From Bartonella henselae str. Houston-1 (GTDB lineage Bacteria; Pseudomonadota; Alphaproteobacteria; Rhizobiales; Rhizobiaceae): a DNA stretch of 64,000 nt. The stretch is taken from NCBI RefSeq assembly GCF_000046705.1, contig NC_005956.1, positions 62,001 through 126,000 on the forward strand, given 5' to 3'. A program made the position numbers and the translations under genes. Below are positions 50,446 through 62,300 of the stretch, one piece after another; positions within the stretch are counted from its first letter, which is position 1; the number at the start of each line of letters is the position of its first letter. Under the pieces are notes generated by a model. It had not been told where the DNA came from and made no database searches. It saw only the letters and a program-made list of their open reading frames with translations.

Positions 50446-51272
50446 TAGGATCTGGAATATTTGCCCAAGGCGTAACGGTAACATATCGTAATGGACATAC
50501 TGCTTTACGGGAAGTCAATTTTGAAAGCCCAACAGGTTCTATTACGGCATTAGTTGGCGTTAATGGATCAGGTAAGTCAACGCTATTTAAAGCAATTATG
50601 GGGTTTGTACGGCCATCAAAAGGAAAAATTCGCATGTTTGATTTGCCGGTTGATACGGCTTTGAAAAAAAATCTTATTGCTTATGTTCCCCAGAGTGAGG
50701 ATGTTGATTGGAATTTTCCTGTCCTTGTTGAAGATGTCGTTTTGATGGGACGGTATGGTCATATGAATTTCTTTCGTTATGCACGGGCACGCGATTATGA
50801 AGCTGTGCGTGTTGCATTAGAACGCGTCGATATGCTGGCATTTGCTAAGCGTCAAATTGGTGAACTTTCTGGTGGGCAGAAGAAGCGTGTTTTTCTAGCA
50901 CGCGCTCTTGCACAGCAGGCAAAAGCTATTTTGTTAGATGAACCATTTACAGGAGTTGATGTCACAACAGAAGATAAAATTATTGCTTTGTTGCAAGACC
51001 TTCGTAAAGAAGGGGCTGTGATCTTAGTTTCTACCCACAATTTGGGCTCTGTTCGTGAATTTTGTGATCATACAGTTTTAATAAAGGGAACGGTTTTGGC
51101 TTCTGGCTTAACTGAAACCGTCTTTACAAAGGAAAATCTTGAGAAAACTTTTGGTGGCGCTTTGCACCATCATATTTTTAATCTTCAAGGCAAAAAAAAA
51201 GATGACGTTTTTACAAGAGGAAAACAGTCTGCATTTCTTGAGAATATTGAAAGAGTGGAGCATGTTGCATAA
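50442..51272 (+). CDS. sitB: SitB, ATP-binding subunit
   Basis: 276 residues. Walker [10 protein letters not shown] (about 39-47), Q-loop VPQSED, signature LSGGQKKR, Walker [13 protein letters not shown], switch His in STHN. Energises SitCD. It overlaps sitA by four bases and sitC by one (TAATG). Confidence 0.94.
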   Translation: MIGSGIFAQGVTVTYRNGHTALREVNFESPTGSITALVGVNGSGKSTLFKAIMGFVRPSKGKIRMFDLPVDTALKKNLIAYVPQSEDVDWNFPVLVEDVVLMGRYGHMNFFRYARARDYEAVRVALERVDMLAFAKRQIGELSGGQKKRVFLARALAQQAKAILLDEPFTGVDVTTEDKIIALLQDLRKEGAVILVSTHNLGSVREFCDHTVLIKGTVLASGLTETVFTKENLEKTFGGALHHHIFNLQGKKKDDVFTRGKQSAFLENIERVEHVA

Positions 51273-52123
51273 TGTCTTGGTTACTTGAACCGTTGAGCTA
51301 TCAATATATGGTTAATGCGATGTGGGTTTCCGGGTTAGTTGGATGTGTTTGTGCCTTTCTTTCTGCTTTTTTAATGTTAAAAGGTTGGTCGTTAATTGGT
51401 GATGCGCTTTCTCATTCAATTGTTCCTGGTGTAGCAGGGGCATATCTTTTAGGATTACCTTTTTCGCTTGGAGCTTTTTTTTCTGGTGGACTCGCTGCAG
51501 CAGCAATGCTCTTTTTTAACCATCGAACAAAGCTGAAAGAAGATACCATTATTGGTCTCATTTTTTCTTCCTTTTTTGCTTTTGGCTTGTTTCTCAAATC
51601 ATTAAAGCCAATGGCTGTTAATATTGATACGATTGTTTTGGGAAATATTTTAGCAGTCAGTTCATCAGATATTATACAATTGGCTTTTATTGGTTTTTTT
51701 TCTTTGCTTATATTACTTTTGAAATGGAAAGATCTTCTTGTTTCTTTATTTGATGAAACACACGCTCGCGCTATTGGATTAAACGTAAAGTTTTTAAAGA
51801 TTCTTTTTTTCACATTGCTTGCTGCATGTACTGTTGCTGCACTGCAAACAGTTGGAGCTTTCTTAGTCATTTGTCTTGTCGTAACGCCAGGAGCAACAGC
51901 TTATCTTTTAAGTGACCGTTTTGTGAGTATTTTAGTTATTGCAGTTATGATTGGGACATTCACAAGCGTATTAGGTGTTTATGTAAGTTATTTTTTGAAT
52001 GCGCAAACTGGTGGTGTTGTTGTGCTTTTTCAAGCATTTCTGTTTATTTTAGCTTTTATTTTTGCTCCTAAACATGGATTTATTGCTGCGCGTTTACGTA
52101 TAAATGCGGCAAAAAAGGTTTGA
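51272..52123 (+). CDS. sitC: SitC, membrane subunit
   Basis: 283 residues, ABC-3 family permease with about eight hydrophobic segments. LKGWSLIGDALSHSIVPGVAGAY is cut here to its key part GDALSHSIVPG, the conserved ABC-3 motif. Pairs with SitD. Starts on the last base of the sitB stop codon. Confidence 0.93.
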   Translation: MSWLLEPLSYQYMVNAMWVSGLVGCVCAFLSAFLMLKGWSLIGDALSHSIVPGVAGAYLLGLPFSLGAFFSGGLAAAAMLFFNHRTKLKEDTIIGLIFSSFFAFGLFLKSLKPMAVNIDTIVLGNILAVSSSDIIQLAFIGFFSLLILLLKWKDLLVSLFDETHARAIGLNVKFLKILFFTLLAACTVAALQTVGAFLVICLVVTPGATAYLLSDRFVSILVIAVMIGTFTSVLGVYVSYFLNAQTGGVVVLFQAFLFILAFIFAPKHGFIAARLRINAAKKV

Positions 52124-52130
52124 TGTTATC

Positions 52131-53036
52131 ATGGTTGATCAATTACTTCTTCCTTTTCAATTTTCTTTTATGCTTAAGGGCATGCTTATCGTCATGATCC
52201 TTTCTGTTCCAATGGCGATGCTTTCTTGTTTTCTTATTTTGAAAGGATGGGCGCTTTTAGGCGATGCAATTTCCCATGCAGTTTTCCCTGGTGTTGTTAT
52301 TGGTTATATGACAACACCGTGGGTAATAGCATTTTTGACTTCTTTTCCTTTTGCTTGGTTTCAGCATATGCGTTCAGAGAATATTACAATGACTTTGATT
52401 ACTTGCGGTGCTTTTGTCGCGGGTATGGTTTGTGCACTCGCAACAGGTTTTTTAGGAGGCAATAGCCGTATCAAACAAGATACGGTGATGGGTGTTGTTT
52501 TTTCATCAATGTTTGGATTAGGGCTGGTTTTGGCTACGGCTATTTATAGTAGCTTAGATTTGAACCATATTCTATTTGGTAATCTCTTGGGGGTTAACTG
52601 GCTTGATATTACGCAGACGGCGATCATTTCTGCTATTGTCACCTTTATTCTGGGCGCAAAATGGCGCGATTTCATGTTGTATATTTTTGATTTAGTTCAA
52701 GGTCGTGCAATGGGATTGAGGATAGCGGTACTCCACTATACTCTTTTGACGATGATTTCTCTCACGATTGTTGCAGCTTTGAAGGCTGTTGGAATTGTTC
52801 TTGTTATTTCTTTATTGATAGCGCCAGGAGCAATTGCTTATCTTATCACGAAGCGGTTTTCTTTTATGTTGGTGATCGCTATACTTGTTGCAGGTCTTTC
52901 TGGTTTTTTAGGAATTTATCTAAGCTTATTTATCGGTTCTGATTCTGCTTCTACAATTGTATTGATTTTAACACTGATTTTTATCGCTATTTTCATGTGG
53001 ATTTTCTTCCGTCGAGTGACAGTTCAAGAAATTTGA
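52131..53036 (+). CDS. sitD: SitD, membrane subunit
   Basis: 301 residues from ATG 52131 (MVDQLLLPFQFSFM), 7 bases after sitC stops; the longer frame from 52104 overlaps sitC. Paralogue of SitC with the motif GDAISHAVFPGVV and about eight or nine membrane segments. Completes the metal importer, the last gene of the operon. Confidence 0.93.
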   Translation: MVDQLLLPFQFSFMLKGMLIVMILSVPMAMLSCFLILKGWALLGDAISHAVFPGVVIGYMTTPWVIAFLTSFPFAWFQHMRSENITMTLITCGAFVAGMVCALATGFLGGNSRIKQDTVMGVVFSSMFGLGLVLATAIYSSLDLNHILFGNLLGVNWLDITQTAIISAIVTFILGAKWRDFMLYIFDLVQGRAMGLRIAVLHYTLLTMISLTIVAALKAVGIVLVISLLIAPGAIAYLITKRFSFMLVIAILVAGLSGFLGIYLSLFIGSDSASTIVLILTLIFIAIFMWIFFRRVTVQEI

Positions 53037-53078
53037 GCGTGCAAAAGGTTATGCATATCAGCCATGCATTTTTATGTG

Positions 53079-53107
53079 TTGTCTCTCATACGGGTTTTAA
53101 ATAGATA
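53079..53107 (+). promoter_or_regulatory. Possible promoter for the small RNA after sitD
   Basis: TTGTCT (53079-53084), 17-base spacer, TAGATA (53102-53107). Each half is an imperfect match to sigma-70. It would start transcription near 53114. Confidence 0.35.
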
Positions 53108-53113
53108 AGGAGT

Positions 53114-53229
53114 TGCTAGGTCATTTTCCTCCTAATATCTAGCAGATGAATGCAGTGTGTATTCTCCCCCCCAAAAAACTGCATTCGTAATTAAGAGGCT
53201 GCATTGATTTATTCTGCAGCCTTTTTTTT
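53114..53229 (+). ncRNA. Candidate small RNA with three hairpins
   Basis: About 115 bases with three successive inverted repeats. First, TGCTAG/CTAGCA around 53115-53144, with a loop carrying TTTCCTCCTAA (anti-Shine-Dalgarno). Second, GAATGCAGT (53148-53156)/ACTGCATTC (53178-53186), with a loop carrying CCCCCCC. Third, AGGCTGCA (53196-53203)/TGCAGCCT (53215-53222) followed by T8, a strong intrinsic terminator. Three stem-loops with unpaired C-rich, anti-SD loops and a terminal terminator is the layout of trans-acting alphaproteobacterial sRNAs such as the AbcR/ar15 group. The terminator may alternatively serve sitABCD alone. Confidence 0.5.
53196..53229 (+). terminator. Intrinsic terminator after sitD
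   Basis: 8-bp GC-rich stem AGGCTGCA/TGCAGCCT with an 11-base loop and eight T. Confidence 0.88.
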
Positions 53230-53433
53230 ATTTTAGGATTTAAAATTTTTTTGATTGCTTGAAAATTTTAAAATGATCATCATATAGCGTAGCCTATTCT
53301 GTTATTTACAAAAATTGATCATAAAAAATGCTCTTAAAGATGAAATGGTACAGTAGAATAGTTGTGGGCTAAAGCATGTGAAAAGTAGCAGGATATATAA
53401 TGGACTTTTATAGAGGAAAATAATGCTAGAGGG
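53230..53433. other. Spacer before the DUF454 gene
   Basis: About 200 bases; no further element seen. A GAGGG ribosome-binding-like site lies immediately before the DUF454 start. Confidence 0.5.
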
Positions 53434-53817
53434 ATGAAAAAATATTTTAAGATGTCTCACCCTTTGCGTATTTGCACTTCTATAGTGGGTTGGGTAATGA
53501 TTGTATTGGGTGTTATAGGTATAGTATTACCTATTATGCCGACAATGCCTTTTTTATTAATCGCTTCATGGTGTTTTGCGCGTTCATCACCACGTTTTCA
53601 TCATTGGCTGAATAATCACCGCGTTTTTGGTCCACCTATTAAACAATGGGAAGAAAAGAGGGCTATCTCAACGTTTATTAAAGCTTTTGCAGTGGTGAGT
53701 ATGGTAGGTGGCTTTTTATCATTTTTGGTGATGATACACCCTGCTTTGTGGTTCGCTTTATTGGTTGCTACTATTTTACTGTTAATTGCTGTTTATATTG
53801 TTACACGTCCTTCATAA
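53434..53817 (+). CDS. DUF454 (YbaN-like) inner-membrane protein
   Basis: 127 residues with three to four hydrophobic stretches (about 15-45, 78-95 and 98-122). The family motif GIVLPIMPTMPFLLIASWCFARSS is represented by PTMPFLLIASWCFARSS, followed by FHHWLNNHRVFGPPI. Function unknown; in other bacteria it lies near varied genes. Start ATG 53434, with another in-frame Met at residue 7. Confidence 0.85.
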   Translation: MKKYFKMSHPLRICTSIVGWVMIVLGVIGIVLPIMPTMPFLLIASWCFARSSPRFHHWLNNHRVFGPPIKQWEEKRAISTFIKAFAVVSMVGGFLSFLVMIHPALWFALLVATILLLIAVYIVTRPS

Positions 53818-54374
53818 TGACAGAAGTAAAAGACTTTATTTTTCATTAGCTAAATATTTTTTACCTTTTTTGTTCATTAGAATTACTGAGAGAGAATTTT
53901 GTCCATCGAATTTCAAGAGAGCGCCTACATTTAGGGTGCATATATCTAACATCTTCTATAAATTCTGCAGTGATCAGGGCAGAACATTTGTAGATATAGC
54001 TAAAAATTAGAGATACCCACAGCATTTTTATCTTTTTTCGATAGTAATTAAAAAATTTGTTTTATTTGTAAGAGAAGAAAAAATCATTGAGCATATGCTT
54101 TAGATCATAAAAATAGCAATACTCGTGAAGAAAGCAGAAATTTCTTAACGAAAGAGCTTTACAATCAAGTCTTTTAATCCATTTAACTGTAAAATTGTTT
54201 GTATATTTACAAGAATTTTGAATATTTTTCACAAAAAGATTTAAGAGAATTCAAAAAATAAGTAGAAAAAATTGGCAACTTTGTAAAAGCAAACTCCTAC
54301 GTTATCATCTTTTGTTCAGAAGAGCGCTTTAAATTGTGATGCAATAATGATCACCCCTTCAAGTAAGCGATTAA
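53818..54374. other. Gene-free spacer after the DUF454 gene
   Basis: About 560 bases with no supported gene. Short frames run to under 80 codons without recognisable product. Confidence 0.5.
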
Positions 54375-54411
54375 TTGATAAAGACAGTTCATTAGTTTAC
54401 AACTTGTGTGA
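54375..54411 (+). repeat. 37-bp module, copy F
   Basis: Second plus-strand copy of the module, more diverged (palindrome lost). It is followed at the usual distance (about 125 bases) by the MPFINHFN start of an integrase fragment. Confidence 0.55.
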
Positions 54412-54534
54412 AAATCCCTCGAATACAGTAAGATTTTTTAATTCCAAATCCTCTATGAATCAAAAGAACTGTTCATTTACATGTAACAAGCAGGGCAGTT
54501 ATGTAGATAAAAATCATTTAGGAAAGGTTTAAAT

Positions 54535-54753
54535 ATGCCTTTCATAAATCATTTCAATGTAAGAGCAGTACAACATTGGGAGTTGACAAATATAATAATA
54601 GTGCCGGTTTGTTACTGTGTAGAAATGAAGATGATGATGTTCAATGGCTTGCATTATAGCATTCATGGACGGATGATGTTAGGAGCTAATAATCGCAGAA
54701 AATTTGCAGATGAGCAGCATATTGCAGAATGGTATGCTGGTCTTCGAGGGTGA
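54535..54753 (+). pseudogene. Integrase N-terminal fragment
   Basis: A 72-codon frame, preceded by AGGAAAGG, starts MPFINHFNVRAVQHW (compare MPLMNHLK at 7.5 kb and MPFMHRLN at 42.6 kb) and later reads YSIHGRMMLGANNRRKFADE and HIAEWYAGL. This corresponds to the N-terminal integrase domain (YTIYGRRHEMGLGVY... ELATQW) of the pseudogenes at 30 kb. It stops at TGA 54751-54753, and nothing integrase-like follows. It is a truncated relic; expression as a small protein cannot be excluded. Confidence 0.6.
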
Positions 54754-54888
54754 GTGGATAATTTTTTGCTTTTATTGCAAAAAAAGCATCCTGTACTGGA
54801 AGTTTCCTTTTTACTGTATTGTAAAGAATCTCTCTGCTTATCTTTAAAAATATGCATAAAGAAAAAATGTTAAACTAAAAAAGCATTG

Positions 54889-56193
54889 TTATGTTTTGAT
54901 AGGTTTAGCAACACGGTTTTCATTACCAAAAAAATTGAGATAACGTTGTATTTCTTGCGGATTACCGATGGTTTTTTCAGGATTATCTGAAAGTTTTACG
55001 GCTGGCCGACCATTGGCATGGGTAACTTTACAAACAAGGGAAAGAGCATCAAAAGTTGCAGTTTCTTGTGGAGAACAGCCGACGAAATCATTAGTAAGGT
55101 CTGTTCCCCATCCAAAACTCATGCGCACTTTACCGTGAAAATGATGATAGGTTTTTTCAATTGTATCTATGTCTAGTGCATCGGAGAAAATCAATAACTT
55201 TTCACGAGGGTCTTTTCCTTTTTCTCTCCACCATTGAATAATGCGTTCGCCGCCCTCGAGAGGAGGAGCACTGTCAGGTCTGAAACCTGTCCAATCAGCC
55301 ACCCAATCTGGTGCATTGCGTAAAAATGCTTCTGTACCGAAGGTATCTGGCAAAACAATGAGAAGATTTCCACCATAATAACGATTCCAATCTTGTAAAA
55401 CTTGATAAGGTGCTTTGCGCAATTCATTATCATTATTGGTGAGAGCGGCTATGACCATAGGCAATTCATGTGCATTGGTACCAAGAGCTTCTAAATCTGT
55501 ATCCATGGCGAGAAGGACATTAGACGTTCCGGTAAAAGAATTGCCAATTCCTTCTTTTAATGCTTCAACGCACCAACGTTGCCATAAAAAAGAATGGCGA
55601 CGTCTTGTACCAAAGTCAGATATTTTAATATTAGGCAGTTTTTTGAGTCTTTCGACTTTACTCCACATTTTTGCTTTAGCACGCGCATAAAGTACATCAA
55701 GAGTGAAGCGATCTAGTTTTTTCATAGCAGCACGTGAACGTAATTCACTTATAATAGAAAGGGCAGGGATTTCCCACATGGAGCTATGGGTCCACGGACC
55801 ATGGAAATGAAGGATATATTGGCCATCTTTACGTGTGAGTTCATATTCTGGAAGTTGAAAATTCTCAAGCCACTGAAGAAAATCTGGTTCGAAAATTTGT
55901 TTACGTCCATAAAATGTATTACCAGCAAGCCAAATCATTTCTTTTTTGGTAAAGCGTAAATTAAGGGCGTGATCAAGTTGTGCACGCAATTCCATTTCAT
56001 CAATATCATCAGCAAGACGTATTGTTTTGCTACGGTTGATGAGGGAGAAAGTAACGTTTACATTGGGATAAAGCCCCCAAATCATCTGTACCATAAGAAG
56101 TTTATAAAAATCGGTATCGAGCAGTGAACGAATAATGGGGTCAAGTTTCCAGGTATGATTGTAAACGCGTCTCGCAATGTCTGGATGATTCAT
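54889..56193 (-). CDS. pncB: Nicotinate phosphoribosyltransferase
   Basis: Makes nicotinate mononucleotide from nicotinate and PRPP (NAD salvage). It has 434 residues, the usual size. Conserved blocks: [14 protein letters not shown] near the N-terminus, [13 protein letters not shown] (catalytic His region), [19 protein letters not shown] and [11 protein letters not shown]. Start ATG 56193. It stands alone; the upstream spacer to the glucan synthase gene is 130 bases. Confidence 0.96.
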
Positions 56194-56323
56194 AACCCTT
56201 TTTCTTTCAGTTTTTTAAAATCTAAAATTTGTGCATCAACACCACCAATATAGAAATTGCAAGGACTATAACAACTCTAAGTTTTTGAGCAAGAGTAAAA
56301 AAAGTCTGTGATTTTTTCTATTT

Positions 56324-59300
56324 CTAAGATTTAAGAGTGCATATAATTTCATGTTTACCTATTTTTTTTAATTTTATTCCCTTATAGATATCTGAATATT
56401 CTCTTCCATTGATATAGAGCATGTTTGTGTTTCCCCATTTCACTGTAATGGTATAAAAAGCGTCATGAAATTTCATTTTTGCTTCATATTTGGGCCATGA
56501 GGAAGGCAAATGTGGATGTAAAAATAGTTGGTCAGCTTGACGCTTAATCCCCAAAATAGCTTCTATTGCGGTACGGTAGAACCAACCAGCAGAACCTGTA
56601 TACCATGTCCAACCGCCTTGTCCACGGCGTGGTTCAATAGCGTAGATATCTGCAGCCATAACATAAGGTTCAACACGATAAATTTCAGGGTTTTTTCCAT
56701 GGGTAATGGGATTTATCATAGAAAACAAAGCATAAGCTTTATCATTTTCACCCATTTCAGCAAGCGCTAAAATACTCCAAATAGCACCATGCGTATATTG
56801 CCCCCCATTTTCTCGAATCCCCGGAGGATATCCTTTTATATAACCGGGTTCGAGAGTTGTTTTATCAAAAGGCGGCCAGAAAAGACGTAGAAGACCGCTT
56901 TTTTTATCACATAGGTATTCAAGCATTGATGCCATTGCTTGTTTTTGGCGTTCAGGCGAAGCCATTTGAGAAATAACAGCCCAAGATTGAGCAATGGTAT
57001 CAATTTTGCATTCATCATTTATTTTAGAGCCAAGGGGCGTTCCATCATCAAAATAACCACGTCGATACCAAGCACCATCCCAACCGTTTTCTTCTAGGGA
57101 TTTTTTCAAACGTTTAAGATATGCATTCCATGTTTTCACACGGATGTTGTCACGATATTTTTGTGCAAGGGGAATAAATGCTTGTAATGTGGTGCCAAGA
57201 AACCATCCTAACCAAATACTTTCACCTTTTCCTTGCACACCTAGCAAATTCATACCATCGTTCCAATCACCTCCTAAAATAAGGGGGAGTCCATGTTGTC
57301 CAGAGCGTCTGATGGCAAGATCTAAAGCCAAAGCACAATGTTCATAAATTGTTGCAACCTTTGAGGATTGTGTGGGCCTAAAATAAGCATCGTTTTGTTC
57401 TACAGGGAGAACAGCTCCTTCAATAAAAGCAATTGTAGTATCAAGAAATTCGTAGTCGCCTGTAGTGTTGACATAAAGAGCTGTTGCATATGCAAGCCAT
57501 ACAATGTCATCAGAAATATGTGTGCGAACACCGGCATTGGTATCAGGCAACCACCAGTGCTGTACATCCCCTTCAGGAAATTGATGGGCTGCGGCATTTA
57601 ACAAATGTTCACGTGCCAGTTGTGGTTGCAATAATAATAAAGATAGACTGTCTTGTAGCTGATCACGGAAGCCAAATGCACCACTAGCTTGATAAAAAGC
57701 TGTACGTGCCATCATGCGGCATGCATAGATTTGATAAGGCAGCCAATGATTGACCATAATATCAAAAGAGGGATCAGGTGTTTTTACTTGGAATGGAGAA
57801 ACGAAATCACTCCATTGTTGTTTTTGTTTTGTGAGCAAAATTTCAAAATCATTTGTACGGACTTGATCGAGTAGTTTTTCAGCTTCTTGCCTATTTTCAG
57901 CACAGCCAAGATAGAAGATTATTTCTTTTGTTTGTCCTGGTAACAGATCAATATCGTAGGCGAGTGCTGAACAAGGATCACATCCTGCTTCAATCCTATT
58001 GGAAAGCGCATCAGCTTTACGGAGTGCATGTGGATGTGTAACTGTTCCTGTTAAACCGATAAACTCGTTACGATCAGTAGTGGTACTGGTTGGTATTTCG
58101 GATGCTGATAAAAATGCCACTTGTTGAGATTTTTCGAGGTGATAGGGATTTTGAATAAAATGTGCACCACGTTTGGAATCATAAAAGGGAAGAAGAAAAG
58201 GTGCATATTTTGTTCGGATATTGCCTAAGACCCATTCAACATAATTATAAAGGCGTAAGCTTCGTGATTTTTTCCCTTCATTTTTGAGGATAAGACGTGA
58301 AAGGCGAATAGGTTTTTTTTGATCGAGTGTATGGGTGAGTTCTAAGGTAATTTCTGAGTGTTGAGATTTAAAGGTTGAGAATCCAAAACCATGGCAAGAC
58401 TCATAGACAACACTTTCGTTGCATTCTACAGCAGAAATTGGTGAGAAACGTTTTAAAGATAGGCGGTCAACGATATAAAGTGCTTCCCCTGGACGGTTAG
58501 AAACCGGATCATTTGTCCAAGGGGTTAATTGATAATCGCGGCTGTTATTGGCCCAAGTAAAGAGTGCACCTTCAGCGGAGACATGGAAGCCAAAGCTTTT
58601 GTTTGCGATCACATTAATCCATGGATGTGGTGTAGTGGTTTGTCCATGAAGACGTATCACATAGTTATTATTGTGGTTAAAACCGCCATAGCCATTCCAA
58701 TATTGTAAATCTTTTCCATTAATGGGAAGAGTGGATGATTTTTGTTGACTGATAAGACCAATAGAAACGAAGAGGCTTTGTTCAGTTTGTGTTGATATTT
58801 GTCTTCTTTTGTCGTTTAGTTTATCATGAGATCCTTGATGACTATTCCGTGTGACGAGATCAAAATGACTCTCATTAAGTCGTTTGAGCTGTTCAGATAA
58901 AGACCCATTTTGAGCATGAAGGATGATACGGGCTGAGGCAAGAAGCACCTTAAAGCTTTGTTCATTCATTTGATCACGTTGAAGTATGAAAATATGTTGA
59001 CGTTCATCAGTTTCATGAATGTGATGACGGTAGGATTCACACACCCATTCAATAGCGCGTTTTGTATCTTGTATATAAGAAAAGGCTTGTTCGTTGAGAA
59101 TGACCAGATCAACAAGGAGTCCACGCATACGCCAATATTCGTGCGCTTTAAGCAGCTCACGCAGGACAGTTATATCTCCTTCATTATCTAATCTGAGAAG
59201 ACAGATTGGAAGGTCTCCTGAAATGGACATAGGCCAAAGATCAGATTGTTTACCAAGAGTTTTTGCTAAATTTTTTGGAGAAAGACGCCATATCGGGTCG

Positions 59301-62300
59301 GGATAGAGAAGAGGCGTTGCATATTTTTGATAGGTCATCGCTTCTCTAAGCTGGATACCACTCTGATACAGTGAGACTTGTGAGCGTGTCCATGCCATTG
59401 AAAGTTCCTGTTGAAACATATTGGGTTGTTGATAATGTTTAATATGATTATGCAGTGTTTCTTTTGCATTGGCAGCAAAAGTCCAAAAAATAAGTTCTGC
59501 TTTTTCATGTGCCGGAATTTTTATACGGCATCGAATTGAAATTATTGGATCAAGAACGCAACCTTGACTGTTGCTAAAGCAGGCATTACGATCAAATGCA
59601 GCGGGTCGATGCAGAGATCGTCCTCGACCAATAAACAGGGAGCGATCCGTTTCGGCTTCTGTTTCTTGGATGTTATCCATTGTACCGGTAACAAAATGGG
59701 CAACGTGAATTTCAGGATCATTAGGTGAGCGTTTGCGCCTTTTAGCAAAAATAGTTTTTCCTTGTTCAGCAATTTCTGTTTCTATAAACATACGTGAAAA
59801 AGCAGGATGAGCCTGGTCAGCATCCATTGTTGCGAGTGCCAATTCACCGTAAGAGGTAACTTCAATAAGACGGTCTTTATTTGTTGTATTAATAAGTTTA
59901 ATACGTCTACCTTCACCGCACCCTTCAGAAATAACAACACATTCAAGTGTCGATTGAATATCGTCAACCATTTTCCTATATTCAGCTTTTTCATCTGTAA
60001 AAATGCTGACAGCTTCTTCTTCAACAACACGTGTTGGTTCACCAGTAACAGACCACCAACGTCCATTATCCGTATTACGGAGGAAGAATAAAGTGCCTTG
60101 TTGATCTTCTGTAGGATCAGGAATAAAGCGGGTAATTGCATAATCGTGCCAACGGCTGTAACCGGAACCATTGGCCGTCAACATTATGGAATAAAAACCA
60201 TGAGATAAAAGCAAAGTTGCGCGTGGTTTGAGCAGTGGGTTAGTGATCATGCGCAAAGGGGCGTCATCAAATTCTCGAGAGTTATTGTGTACAGGGTTAA
60301 CGACTTTGGTATGAATGATGGGAATTTGGTGCGGTGCTCTTTCCTGTAATAACAATTGTACTGCTTCAATAGCTGGATCACGATGAAAGTGATCACGCAT
60401 CCGCCCTTGGAAAATCACATTGTTAATAGCAAGAATGGACATACCATGATGGTGTGCATAATAATTGCGCACAACGGCATATTTTTCTCCTGTCTTTATG
60501 CGTGAAGGAGTAAAGTCAACAGAGTCATAATAACCGTATGTTCCTAAAGCTCCAAAGTTACGCAATCGTTTTAAATTGTTTACGGCTTGTGCAGGTGTAT
60601 ACTGCGCTGCTAAAAGGCTAGCGTAGGGGGCAATAACAACATTGCGTGAGAGTCCACGTTGGAGTCCGAGGCGTGGAACACCAAAACTGGCGTATTGGTA
60701 ATTCATTAAGTGATCGCGGGCGTTAAATGCAGCTTCTGAAATACCCCATGGTAATTTTCGTTGACGAGCGTATTGTATTTGGTGATGAATAATCAATCGA
60801 TTGGTTTGATCGAGGAGAGACCCTAAAGGTTCATGCATAACAAGAGACGGCATGAGATATTCGAACATAGAGCCAGACCATGATAAGAGGGCTCCTCTCC
60901 AACCAATTGGGATAAGAAGTCGACCAAGATGAAACCAATGTTTACATTTTATGTCTCCTTTTGCGATGGCAAAAAAGCTTGCGAGACGCGCTTCTGAAGC
61001 GAGCAGGTCATAACAATTTTCATCAAGTTTATTTTCTTGAACATTATATCCAATGGACAAGAGATGCCGTTCAGGATGCTCTAAGAAATCAAATTCCATA
61101 TCAAGGGCTATTTTTCGAGCATTTACGGCTAAAGTGTTTAATTTTTTACAGAGTTGTTCGGTGTTATAGTCATTGCTGGCATCGTGATGATGCGCTTCAC
61201 AGGTTTCTACAAGACATTTGGCCCAGGAGAGTGTTTGAGCGGATTCTGTCGTTTGAATTTTTTGATGAAGTTCATCTATTAACTGCACAATATCGTGAGC
61301 GATAAGTGAGAGGTTCGTAATAGAAGAAGAGGTGATGTTTGATTTTTCTACGAAAGCATTAACACAGTGATCAAAATTGGTGATGCACTCTTCGATTTGT
61401 TGACGTAAGGAGCGTAAAATAGGTTGATTATCGGGAATTTCTTTGAAAATTTCGGCAAGAATAGCATGAACATCAGATAAGCCTTCTCGATGATTTTGAA
61501 GAAAAACATAGGGTTTTTCAGCCCATTCTCTTAAAGCTGAAGCAAGTGTCATCAAATGTCCGGCGAGATTTCCTGAATCAACAGTTGAGACATAAGTAGG
61601 CAAGAGAGGTTTAAGGGTATCTGTTGCATACCAATTATAAAGATGCCCACGGAATTTTTCCATTTTTGCAAGAGAGTTTAATGTATATTCAATGCGTGTA
61701 ATGGTTTCTTTACAACTAATCCAACCAAAGTCACGCGCAGCAATAACAGAAAGAAGATAAAGCCCAATATTTGTAGGGGATGTGCGTTGTGCAACCAAAG
61801 GCTTAGGATCTTCTTGGAAATTATCAGGGGGCAAATAATTGCTTTGTGCATTGACAAAGGTTGCATAATAAAGCCATGTCCGTCGTGCAATAGATCGTAG
61901 TGTTTTTTTATCTTCAGAAGATACATTAAGAGTATCTGGAAACGTTAAAGGTTGACTGACAAACCATGCAATCAAGGGCGAAAGAAACCATGCAAGCCCA
62001 AAAGGTAAAGCAATCAAGCTTGTGGGAGCATGAGAAAAGAGAAGTAATGCGAGAGAAAGAATACTAATAAGCGATGCTGGCCACATTGTAAGGACATAGA
62101 AACCAAAACTATTGGAGATTGATTTTGTTGCGGCGGAGGTTTTCCATTCAAGCAAGTGTTTTTTTGAAATTGTCATACGATAGAGCGTGCGGATAATCGC
62201 ATCAGTCATAAAATAAGTTGAATGGGCAAGAAATGTTGTTTTAAGAAATATATTTGCACCCGTAAGGGTAGTTTTGTTCATAATTGATTGGAGTTTCCCG

